From Cereibacter johrii (GTDB lineage Bacteria; Pseudomonadota; Alphaproteobacteria; Rhodobacterales; Rhodobacteraceae), in NCBI RefSeq assembly GCF_001720585.1, contig NZ_MABH01000075.1, positions 1 through 32,490 of the forward strand: 32,490 bases of DNA. Direction: 5' to 3'. A program made the position numbers and the translations under genes. Within the stretch, counting starts at the first letter, position 1, and each line of letters begins with the position of its first letter. This document shows positions 22,855-30,420 of this stretch, piece after piece. The notes under the pieces are model-generated. The model saw only the letters and a list, made by a program, of their open reading frames with translations. It was not told where the DNA came from and did no database searches.

Positions 22855-23855
22855 CAGAGGTAGTCCGTGAGGCTCATCTGACTGATCCGGGCGGTCAAGT
22901 TGTAGAGGGTCTCGAGCTGCGCCTGGGTCGCCTTCAGCAGGGTGGCCGTCTCATATTCATCCGTGCCCAGCAGCTCCTTTCGGGCCATCTGGAGGGACGT
23001 GACCTCGGCCGCGTTCGAGATCGTCGCGCTGTGGATCCTGGCCTCTGCCCGCCCAAGCCGGGCCCCAAGGTCGACGCGCGCCGTCTGCCCTTGCAGAAGG
23101 GCGCTGCCTGCCAACTCGCCCAAGCTCGCGCGTTCCGACGGCGCGCCCGAGAGGGCGCCGCGGTTCAGCATGGCAGCCAGCGCAAGCCCTTTCAGGGAGT
23201 CGCGAATGGCGCCACTGTCGGCCGTGACCTCAAGGGCGACATTCTCCCCATTTGCGATCATGACAGACGCCGGGCGGCCTCCGCCCATGTAGGCGAGAGC
23301 GGAATAGCCTCCCGGATCGTCGAACCAAGCCTCGACGGCCGTCTGAACATCCGCGGCCGTGGTCGCTCCGGCAATGACAGTATCGAGAGTGGTGAGGATG
23401 GTGTCCGCATCGAGCACCGCCGCCTGTTGCGGCCTCGTGCCTGCGAAGATCGACCGGTCGCCCACCCGCGTGTTGAGCGTCGCGATCGCCGTGCGGAAGG
23501 CTTCCTCGGATTCCTCCCCCAACTGGTCCGTCGTCGTCGCAGGGGCGTTGTTCCCGACACTCAGAAGCTTCATGGACATGTCCGACGCGAGGCTGTCGAG
23601 CCGCGCCAGACCCGTCTGAAGGGCGGAGGCGATCGAAGCGGCCTCTCCGGTGGCCGAAGCGCGCGCGGCAAGAACCGTCAGGCTTCCGTCGATCGCCTGC
23701 AGGCCCGAAAGATCGCCGCCTGTCTTTTGGCGCACATCCGCGGCCAACCCCGTCACGACCTCGGTCGAGAGGCGCTGGACATCCGCTTTCAGGGCCGCAT
23801 TCTGCCGCCGGAGCAGGAAAGTGCGGGCGAGATCGCCCAGGGACACGGAGCTCAT
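22854..23855 (-). CDS. flgL: Hook-filament junction protein FlgL
   Basis: A 333-residue protein with the flagellin-like N- and C-terminal helices of FlgL. The N-terminus has LGDLARTFLLRRQNAALK and LSTEVVTGLAADV; the C-terminus ends TLYNLTARISQMSLTDYL, where the final LSL/MSLTDYL pattern is typical. It caps the hook after FlgK and joins it to the filament. It directly follows flgK with no gap and overlaps flgI by one base. Confidence 0.92.
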   Translation of the reverse strand: MSSVSLGDLARTFLLRRQNAALKADVQRLSTEVVTGLAADVRQKTGGDLSGLQAIDGSLTVLAARASATGEAASIASALQTGLARLDSLASDMSMKLLSVGNNAPATTTDQLGEESEEAFRTAIATLNTRVGDRSIFAGTRPQQAAVLDADTILTTLDTVIAGATTAADVQTAVEAWFDDPGGYSALAYMGGGRPASVMIANGENVALEVTADSGAIRDSLKGLALAAMLNRGALSGAPSERASLGELAGSALLQGQTARVDLGARLGRAEARIHSATISNAAEVTSLQMARKELLGTDEYETATLLKATQAQLETLYNLTARISQMSLTDYL

Positions 23856-25301
23856 CTACATCTCCAGCAGATATTGAAGGAGGTCATCGCAGGCGGCCAC
23901 CACCTTCGCGTTGGCGGCGTAGGCACGTTCGAGAAGCAGCAGTTGCTCCATCTCCCGGTCGGTATCCACGCCGTCGGCGAGGATGAGCGCCTGCAGCTCG
24001 TCGCGCCGGGCGGACGCGAAGATCGACTCGGCCTCGGCCGAGACGAGCGCGACGGCGGCGCCAGAGACGGTTTCCGCGGCGAGCCCAGAGAAGCTGAAGG
24101 TGCCGCTGAGGCCGTTTGCGGCGTGAACGGTGCGGGCGTCGAGGGCCGCGGCGAGGGCGTTGAGAAGCGTCGGATCGCCGCTGTCGCCTTCGGAGGGGCG
24201 CTGCAGGCCGTCACGCAGATGCCAGAGCGCTCCGCCCCGGTCGGGATCGGCCAGCGCATTGACCGACAGGCGACTGGCGAGCCCCGCCGGAGCGGCAGGA
24301 TCGAAGGCCGCGCCGTCATCGGTGAAGAGCCCGGCCTCGCCCGCCCCGAGCGAGGAATCGGCGGCGGCCATCCGCCCCATCAGATCCTGCGCCAGCGCAT
24401 CGAGGCGCGCCTGCTCGGCCGGCGCAAGATCGTCACGGACAGAAAAGGCTGCCGATAGCGATCCCGCGCCCATCAACCCGCCATCCCCGGCCAGATCGAG
24501 AGGCGTGCCGTTCACCGTGAGGAGGCCGAGGTCACCCGCCGCGACCGTAGAGGCCGCCACCAGACCCGGCTCCGGTTCGAAGGCGATGTCGGCGACCCGC
24601 CCGTCGAGAAGAGCTGCCCCGCCGGCGGTGAAGAGCGCGATCTGGCCGTTCTGGCGGGCGACCTCGCGCACCGGCACGATCCTCGAGATCCCATCCACCA
24701 GCCGTTGCCGCTCATCCTCGAGGGCGGAACTGTCCCGCCCGTTGACGCGCATCTCGGTGATGGTGACATTCATCTGCTGGACCCGCGCCAGGCTGTCCGT
24801 CAGGGTCTTGATCTGATCGGCAATGGAGGCATCGGCGGTGCGCCGAGCCTCCAGCACGGCGTCGGAGGCAGCTCTCAGGCCAGCGGCCAGGGAGTAAGCC
24901 TTGTCCAGCACATCCCGCAAGCGGGCTTGCGACTCGGGCCTGCTTGCCGCCGTGACCAGCGATGCGGAGAAGGCCGAGATCCGGGCCAGCAGCGAGCCGT
25001 CGCCCGTGTCGCCGGTGGCATCGGCCAGCGCCTGGTAGAAGGCGGCCCGGGTGTCCCGATCGCCGGTGGCGGCATCCGCGAGGCGGCGGTCGGCGACCAG
25101 CGTCATGTTCACCATGCGGTCGATGCCTACGGTGCGAACGCCCTGCCCGCCGCCTCCGTAGGAGCGGGCCGTGACCTCCAGCTCGCGCCGGGCAAACCCT
25201 TCGGTCAGCGCATTCGCGATGTTGTTCGAAGTGTTCTCGACACTGCGGGAGGTGACGTTCAGCCCCGAGAGAGCGTTCGACAGGGCGCCGGTGATGCTCA
25301 T
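23856..25301 (-). CDS. flgK: Hook-filament junction protein FlgK
   Basis: A 481-residue hook-associated protein. The N-terminal region carries ALSGLNVTSRSVENTSNNIA and EGFARRELEVTARSYGGGGQGV, the conserved FlgK start. The middle is variable, and the C-terminus ends with LLLERAYAANAKVVAACDDL, as in hook/rod proteins. It forms the first junction zone on the hook. It is encoded 12 nt after flgE, with GAGGGGG upstream of its ATG. Confidence 0.95.
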   Translation of the reverse strand: MSITGALSNALSGLNVTSRSVENTSNNIANALTEGFARRELEVTARSYGGGGQGVRTVGIDRMVNMTLVADRRLADAATGDRDTRAAFYQALADATGDTGDGSLLARISAFSASLVTAASRPESQARLRDVLDKAYSLAAGLRAASDAVLEARRTADASIADQIKTLTDSLARVQQMNVTITEMRVNGRDSSALEDERQRLVDGISRIVPVREVARQNGQIALFTAGGAALLDGRVADIAFEPEPGLVAASTVAAGDLGLLTVNGTPLDLAGDGGLMGAGSLSAAFSVRDDLAPAEQARLDALAQDLMGRMAAADSSLGAGEAGLFTDDGAAFDPAAPAGLASRLSVNALADPDRGGALWHLRDGLQRPSEGDSGDPTLLNALAAALDARTVHAANGLSGTFSFSGLAAETVSGAAVALVSAEAESIFASARRDELQALILADGVDTDREMEQLLLLERAYAANAKVVAACDDLLQYLLEM

Positions 25302-25313
25302 GCCTCAGCCCCC

Positions 25314-26711
25314 TCAGCGCTTGAGATTGGTGGTTTCCTGCAGCATCTCATCCACCGTCTGGATGATCTTGGCGTTCGAGGAATAGGCGCGCTGGGTCTG
25401 GATGAGGTTGGTAAGCTCGGTCGCCACGTCGGTGGTCGATCCCTCGCGCGCATAGCCCAGAACGTCGCCCGTGGGTCCATCGCCCGCGTCCCAGAGGTAG
25501 AAGTTGCCCGAATCGGGCGAGATCGTGAAGGTCTGGTTGTTCAGGGCGGTGAGCCCATTGTAGTTCGGCACATCGACCAGCGGCACCTGGTAGATCACAC
25601 GGGTGAACCCCGTGTCGTAGGTGGCGCGCAGGAAGCCGCCGTCGTCGATCTCGACCCCGGTAAGGTTGCCCACCGGCGAGCCGTCCTTGGTGATGCCGGT
25701 CTGGGCAAAATCGCCTGAAACCTGGGTCATGGCATTCGCGCTGCCGGGCTTGCCCAGGGTCATCGTGATCTTGTTGTCTGCATTCCCCGCCACTTCCAGA
25801 ACGATGCCGCCCGTCAGCGGATCGTAGGCCGGGCTGCTGTCCGGGGGCGTCGAGCCCGCATTCTCGACCGTGTAGGTGGTACCGTCGAGCGTCACCGTGT
25901 TGAGAGGGGTGATGGCGGTATCGTCGAGGATCGTGCCGCCGCCGCTGCGGGCATCGCTGAATTGCATCGTGTAGATGCCGATGACCTTGTCGGCATTGGC
26001 GGAATCCTGGATGATCATGGTCCAGTTGTTCGTCGGCGGATCACCCGAGGCCGCGGGCAGCGTCGGATGGTAGCTGACCGTCAGGGTTTCGGACGTGCCG
26101 AGGTTGCCGAAATATTCCACCGAGACCGTTAGAACGCGGCCGGAGGCGTCGTATTTGGTCTCTTCCGCCGGAAGGTTGACGCCAAGGTTGATCCGCGTGG
26201 TGGGATCCGCCGCGGTCTGGTTCGCGGCGATCACGACCGGCTCGAGCTGGGCAATGGAGTCGCGCGCCATGGTGGGGATCGTGCCGTCGGCGGTCGCAGG
26301 CCAGCCCAGCAGCACGAGGCCGGTGTCCGTCTTCAGCACGCCGCTCGGATCGGTGGCGAAGGAGCCGGTGCGCGTCATCAGCAGCGCCTCATTGCCCGAG
26401 CTGGCGCCGAGGGAGGTTTCGCGGATCACCGGCAGCATCCCTCGGCCGGAGATGGCGATATCCATGGCGCTCGAGGTCGACACGGGGGCGCCCCATTCCT
26501 CCACCCGCCTTATGGTGTTGGCCCGCACCCCGCCCGCGGCATAGGAGCCGCCATTGGCCGACTGCGTGATGACCATGCTCTCGAAATCGGCATCGGCGCG
26601 CTTGTACCCATAGGTGCCGGAGTTCGCGATATTGTCGGCAATGGTGGCGAGCTTGGTGGCGTTGGCATTGAGTCCCGCCACCCCCGCATTGAGCGAAGAA
26701 GAGATCGTCAT
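25314..26711 (-). CDS. flgE: Flagellar hook protein FlgE
   Basis: A 465-residue hook subunit. It starts SSLNAGVAGLNANATKLATI and has the DNIANSGTYGYKRADADFES motif and a large central surface domain. The C-terminal block contains YAREGSTTDVATELTNLI and YSSNAKIIQTVDEMLQETTN. The length is within the FlgE range. It is first in the hook operon. A CtrA-like box lies 58-73 nt upstream of the ATG, and GAAAGG serves as ribosome site. The usual upstream partner flgD (hook cap) is absent from the window. Confidence 0.96.
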   Translation of the reverse strand: MTISSSLNAGVAGLNANATKLATIADNIANSGTYGYKRADADFESMVITQSANGGSYAAGGVRANTIRRVEEWGAPVSTSSAMDIAISGRGMLPVIRETSLGASSGNEALLMTRTGSFATDPSGVLKTDTGLVLLGWPATADGTIPTMARDSIAQLEPVVIAANQTAADPTTRINLGVNLPAEETKYDASGRVLTVSVEYFGNLGTSETLTVSYHPTLPAASGDPPTNNWTMIIQDSANADKVIGIYTMQFSDARSGGGTILDDTAITPLNTVTLDGTTYTVENAGSTPPDSSPAYDPLTGGIVLEVAGNADNKITMTLGKPGSANAMTQVSGDFAQTGITKDGSPVGNLTGVEIDDGGFLRATYDTGFTRVIYQVPLVDVPNYNGLTALNNQTFTISPDSGNFYLWDAGDGPTGDVLGYAREGSTTDVATELTNLIQTQRAYSSNAKIIQTVDEMLQETTNLKR

Positions 26712-26768
26712 GAAAAGCGCCTTTCTGCTGCTTCGAGCCTTCGATGGGCCGAAAATGCGCGCGGCGGC

Positions 26769-26784
26769 TTAACACCCGCCTAAC
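26769..26784 (-). promoter_or_regulatory. CtrA-like box upstream of flgE
   Basis: The plus strand reads TTAA-CACCCGC-CTAAC, seven of eight consensus bases with exact 7-nt spacing. It lies in the 94-nt gap between motB and flgE, 58-73 nt before the flgE ATG, and would drive the hook/P-ring operon separately from motB. Confidence 0.6.
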
Positions 26785-26805
26785 ATCGCCACGTCGCAGG
26801 GGCGT

Positions 26806-27642
26806 TCAGCGGTCGCGGCGCAGCAGAATTACCTCGAGTCTGTTGTTTCGCACGGCCATCGGATCCGGCGTGACGACCTTGCGGTCGGCAAAACCCGAGA
26901 CGCGCTGCATCCGCTCGCCCGGCAGGCCCTCCGATTCGAGCAGGCCGCGCATCCGCTGCGCCCGGGCGGCCGAGATGTCCCAGACCGGGTTGCGGATCAG
27001 CGTGATCGGGTAGCTGCGGACATGGCCGTTCACGGCGATCCTGTTGGTGGTGATCGGCAGGATCTCGGCCAGGAGGCGGGCGATCTGCGGCAGCACGGCC
27101 TCGGGCTGGTCGGTGTCGCCGAAGAAGAGGGGCACGTCGGGCAGATCGAAGATCTCGATGACCAGCCCCTCGTCGGTGATCCGGGTCACCACATGGCGGA
27201 GGAGGCGCTGCATGGTCATGCTCTCGCCCGAGCGGGCCTTGAGCATTTTCTCGACCTCCTCGAGACGCTTCTGCTCGTCGGCGTCCGCGCCCTCCTGACC
27301 CATCTCGCCGCGCGCCTTCAGCTCCGCCGTCGCGCGGTCGTTGGCCGCTCCGGTGCCGGTCTGGGTCATGGTCTGGTCGTGGAAGACCGAGTTGCCGCCG
27401 AAGGCCCCTTCGCCCCCGCCCGACACGCGGTTCATCGGAATCGTCGGATTGAAATAACCCGCGAGCCCCTTGCGCTGTTTTTCCGTCGTCGCGTTCAGCA
27501 GCCACATCAGCATGAAGAAGGCCATCATGGCCGTCACGAAATCGGCATAGGCGACCTTCCAGGCACCGCCATGGTGCCCGCCCCCCTGCACGACCTTCTT
27601 CCGCTTGATGACGACTGGCGCGGCATTTGACTGCCCTGCCAT
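26806..27642 (-). CDS. motB: Flagellar motor stator protein MotB
   Basis: A 278-residue stator subunit. A basic cytoplasmic tail (PVVIKRKKVVQGGGHHGG) leads to the single membrane helix with the proton-carrying aspartate, probably Asp34 in WKVAYADFVTAMMAFFMLMW. A plug/linker and the C-terminal OmpA-like peptidoglycan-binding domain follow (RIAVNGHVRSYPI near NRIAVNGHV, then RAQRMRGLLESEGL and NNRLEVILLRRD). The ATG at 27642 is preferred over 27663, as the added residues are unlike MotB. It is separated from motA by 14 kb, which is unusual. Confidence 0.95.
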   Translation of the reverse strand: MAGQSNAAPVVIKRKKVVQGGGHHGGAWKVAYADFVTAMMAFFMLMWLLNATTEKQRKGLAGYFNPTIPMNRVSGGGEGAFGGNSVFHDQTMTQTGTGAANDRATAELKARGEMGQEGADADEQKRLEEVEKMLKARSGESMTMQRLLRHVVTRITDEGLVIEIFDLPDVPLFFGDTDQPEAVLPQIARLLAEILPITTNRIAVNGHVRSYPITLIRNPVWDISAARAQRMRGLLESEGLPGERMQRVSGFADRKVVTPDPMAVRNNRLEVILLRRDR

Positions 27643-27691
27643 CCCGGCACCCCGTTCATACACACCCGGACGCCACCCTACGGGCGGCGGG

Positions 27692-27706
27692 TGAAGGGAG
27701 CCTTAA
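27692..27706 (-). promoter_or_regulatory. CtrA-like box upstream of motB
   Basis: The plus strand reads TGAA-GGGAGCC-TTAA; the minus strand reads TTAA-GGCTCCC-TTCAC. That is seven of eight consensus bases with 7-nt spacing, 50-64 nt before the chosen motB ATG. It suggests motB has its own start of transcription after the four-repeat protein gene. Confidence 0.55.
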
Positions 27707-27716
27707 TTGCCGGGCT

Positions 27717-28619
27717 TCAGCCCTCCGCGAGCGGGGCGAGCGCGACCAGTTCGATCCGGGTGTCGAGACCGATGGCGGCGTAATCCTCGTGGAAGCGGCG
27801 GGCCGCCGCGCGGCTCAGCCCCGCCTCGAGCCGGATGCTGCGGGCCTCGGCGGGCGAGAGCAGGCGCGTCCGCTCGATCCGGGCACGGGTGGCGAGGAAA
27901 TCGGCGAGGTCCGGGCGCGCGAGTTCGCGTCCGCCGGCCAGAAACAGGTCGAACCGCTGGAAATCCCGATTGACGGCATCGACCAGACCGCCGTGCTGGC
28001 GCACCACCAGAGCCGCGGGGCGGGGGCTCAGGCCCGCGCCCACCGCACCGCTGAAGAGGCACGGCTTGAGCCCGAGCCTGCGCAGGAGCGTGGCAAGCCC
28101 CGCGCTCATCTCGCAACCGGGCTTGAGAAACAGGTCGAACCGCGCGCCGGCCACGTTCGACAGCGCGATCCGCACACTGCCGTCGCGCCGGAAGCTCCGC
28201 CTCAGCGTCTCGGCCTCTCGGCGACCCATCCGGAGCACGAGGCCCTGCGGCCGGGAGAGCGCCGTGCGCAGAGCGCTCTCGTCGTAGGAGAGATGTGCGG
28301 CCAGCCGCCCCACCGTTCCCTCGGAGGGCATCCGCAGCGGCTGAACCGCCACGTCCACCGGCAGGGCCGCCTCGGCGCTGCCCGAGGGATCGAGCCTGAC
28401 CGTCACCCCCAGCGCCAGAAGGAGCGGCACCAGACGCTCGGCCAAGGGCCGCGCCACCGCTTCGGCCAGCACCCCGCCCTCGCGCGCCAGAAGCCGGGTG
28501 TCCTGCGGCCGATCGAGCCCGAGGTGATCCGATATCACCCCGGCGGCGAGGCCCGGGCGCGGCGGCTTGGAGACGAGGGTCACGCGCACCTCGTGTGACG
28601 ATGCCACTGTGGCAGACAT
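27717..28619 (-). CDS. Unknown protein of four degenerate ~70-residue repeats
   Basis: A 300-residue soluble protein, not recognised. It seems built from four tandem repeats (about 11-78, 88-155, 161-228, 222-296). Each has a strand (VRVTLVSKP, VDVAVQPL, FDLFLKPG, FDLFLAGG), then helices, and ends in another strand such as VTVRLDP, VRIALSN or TRIELVAL. The order recalls the strand-helix-strand fold of the ribosomal L7/L12 C-terminal domain, but no function follows from that. The ATG at 28619 has AGGGAG upstream. It precedes motB on the same strand. The gap before it carries phased repeats. Confidence 0.65.
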   Translation of the reverse strand: MSATVASSHEVRVTLVSKPPRPGLAAGVISDHLGLDRPQDTRLLAREGGVLAEAVARPLAERLVPLLLALGVTVRLDPSGSAEAALPVDVAVQPLRMPSEGTVGRLAAHLSYDESALRTALSRPQGLVLRMGRREAETLRRSFRRDGSVRIALSNVAGARFDLFLKPGCEMSAGLATLLRRLGLKPCLFSGAVGAGLSPRPAALVVRQHGGLVDAVNRDFQRFDLFLAGGRELARPDLADFLATRARIERTRLLSPAEARSIRLEAGLSRAAARRFHEDYAAIGLDTRIELVALAPLAEG

Positions 28620-28670
28620 GGCTTGCTCCCTGTTTTCTCCGGTCAGCTTGCCTCCATCGGTGTGACTCCA

Positions 28671-28700
28671 CCGTAACGGACCCGTCAAACATCCGTCAAA
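28671..28700. repeat. Three CCGT-type direct repeats phased at 11 bp
   Basis: CCGTAACG (28671), CCGTCAAA (28682) and CCGTCAAA (28693) start exactly 11 bp apart, one helical turn. They lie 52-81 nt upstream of the four-repeat protein gene on the minus strand. Read on that strand they give TTTGACGG twice, which also resembles a -35 element. They may be an operator or activator array. A weak CtrA-like pair (TTAC-GGTGGAG-TCAC, 28662-28676) overlaps. Confidence 0.45.
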
Positions 28701-28748
28701 TCTCAAGATGCAGCGCAGATGCGACCCGGGCTCCGGCGGCAATCCTTC

Positions 28749-30419
28749 TCACGGATGGACCACGGCCTCCTCGACCAGCAGCCGGGCGTCGGGCAGACCT
28801 GCTCCGAAGAAGGCAGCCGGCCCGAGGAGGGTCTCGTCGTCCGCATTCATCGTATCCGGCGTCAGCGGCCGGTAGCCCGGCTCGACGACCGCGCCGGTGG
28901 AGGAGGCACGCCTGAGCAGACGCTTCAGCGCATGCCCGCCGAGCGGCGCCTTGCCCGCGGCCCGGCGCGCCCGCTGGGCCAGCGCCAGAAGCCCGCCCAC
29001 CAGCGCCGAGGCGCCCGATGTGCCGCCGAAGCCGGTGTAGTAGCCGCCGCCAAGACCGGGATTGCCCTGCGCGGGCATGACCTGAGCCCAGGGCTGCGCC
29101 CCGCTGTCGTAGCCGAAGACGCCGGGCAGGTCGGTCGTGACCAGTTCGAGCGGGCAGTAGACATGCTCGCGCCCCGCGCCCACCGCATAATCATGCAGCC
29201 CGAGCAGCGGATCAAACCTGTTCAGCCGCATCTGGTGGCGGTTGTAGACCGGGTAATCGTCCGAGGGCGCAACCAGCGTCAGCCCCTCGCCATAGTTCGA
29301 ATAGCCGGCCCGCAGCCCTTCTGCCGTGACCGCCCCGACCGAGACGATGCCGTTGGAGTCATCGGCGAGGCTGGCCGGGGAGATGAGCTGGCTCTCGCCG
29401 TCGTTTCCCGCGGCGCAGACGATGGGGATGTGGCGCGAGATCGCCTGGATGAGGTGCGAGAGGATCTTCCAGGGCCGGTCGGGCTGGAAGCCCGCCTGTG
29501 CCGCATCCGGATCTCCCGACCCGTTGCCGAGCATCTGCAGCCGCTGGAAGAGATCCGCCGCATGGCGGCTCTTCCAGGTTTCGAGATCGGCCTTCAGATC
29601 CTCCTTCGGCTGGAGCGGCGCGCGCACCGGATCGGGCAGGCCGCGCGGCAGCACGATCGCATCCACCTTGTGCTGCCAGGCATAGAGGAAGGCCGTGATG
29701 AACTGGTAGGGATCGCTCTCGAACGAGGTGCGGATCGAGATCAGACGCGAGAAGGGATCGACCCCCAGATAGGGCAGGAGATTGCCGTTCGGATTGGGCT
29801 CGCCGTCCGGGAAGGCCTCGGCGGGCGGCAGGAGCGCCCCGGTGCCCGGGGCCACGGCCGCAGGCTCGCCCACGATCAACCCCGCGCAGGCGGTGCCGTG
29901 GGCGGAAAAGCTCTCGTCGCCATCGCTGAGCGGCCGCGTCACGCCCTGCGACTGGCGCAAATCCTCGACCATCGCCTCGAGAAAATCCTGCTCGTGCGAG
30001 GAGAGCTGGAGCGGCTGGAGCCCCTCGAGGTCGAGGTCGGCGAAGAAGGCCCGCCGTCCCTCGCGGGTCCAGGGGGTCGCATCGGCCACCGGCACGGATT
30101 GCGCCCCGTAGCGGTGCGTGGTCAGATCGATCGACCGGTCGGCATCCACCCGGCTCGCGAGGTTGGGGTGGCTGCGGCTCACGCCCGTATCGATCAGGGC
30201 CACGGTGGCGGTGCCGCCGGGGATGCGGTCCCAGACCGTGCTTCTGATCTTCGGCACGGGCACCTCGCGCAGGGCGCTCTGCGACACGGGCGGCACCGTG
30301 TCCGGCGCCGCGCCGAAGTCGGCATCGAGCACCTTCAGCGCCGCCAGATGCCAGAGCCAGTAGTAGCGGGGGGCCACCGCCCTCGTGGGAGCCGCCTGCA
30401 TCATCCTCTGCGTATCCAT
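28749..30419 (-). CDS. Subtilisin-family (S8) serine protease
   Basis: A 556-residue protease of the S8 family with the full catalytic set: Asp77 in VALIDTGVS, His174 in SAHGTACAG, oxyanion Asn339 in CAAGNDGES, and Ser468 in GGTSGASALVGG. There is no signal peptide or obvious propeptide, so it is probably cytoplasmic or exported by another route. A long insertion separates His from Asn, with ISIRTSFESDPYQF. The start at 30419 is chosen because it lies one base after the stop of the PAP2-fold gene; an upstream frame only shadows that gene. Substrate unknown. It is last in a three-gene operon with a TPR protein. Confidence 0.92.
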   Translation of the reverse strand: MDTQRMMQAAPTRAVAPRYYWLWHLAALKVLDADFGAAPDTVPPVSQSALREVPVPKIRSTVWDRIPGGTATVALIDTGVSRSHPNLASRVDADRSIDLTTHRYGAQSVPVADATPWTREGRRAFFADLDLEGLQPLQLSSHEQDFLEAMVEDLRQSQGVTRPLSDGDESFSAHGTACAGLIVGEPAAVAPGTGALLPPAEAFPDGEPNPNGNLLPYLGVDPFSRLISIRTSFESDPYQFITAFLYAWQHKVDAIVLPRGLPDPVRAPLQPKEDLKADLETWKSRHAADLFQRLQMLGNGSGDPDAAQAGFQPDRPWKILSHLIQAISRHIPIVCAAGNDGESQLISPASLADDSNGIVSVGAVTAEGLRAGYSNYGEGLTLVAPSDDYPVYNRHQMRLNRFDPLLGLHDYAVGAGREHVYCPLELVTTDLPGVFGYDSGAQPWAQVMPAQGNPGLGGGYYTGFGGTSGASALVGGLLALAQRARRAAGKAPLGGHALKRLLRRASSTGAVVEPGYRPLTPDTMNADDETLLGPAAFFGAGLPDARLLVEEAVVHP

Positions 30420-30420
30420 G

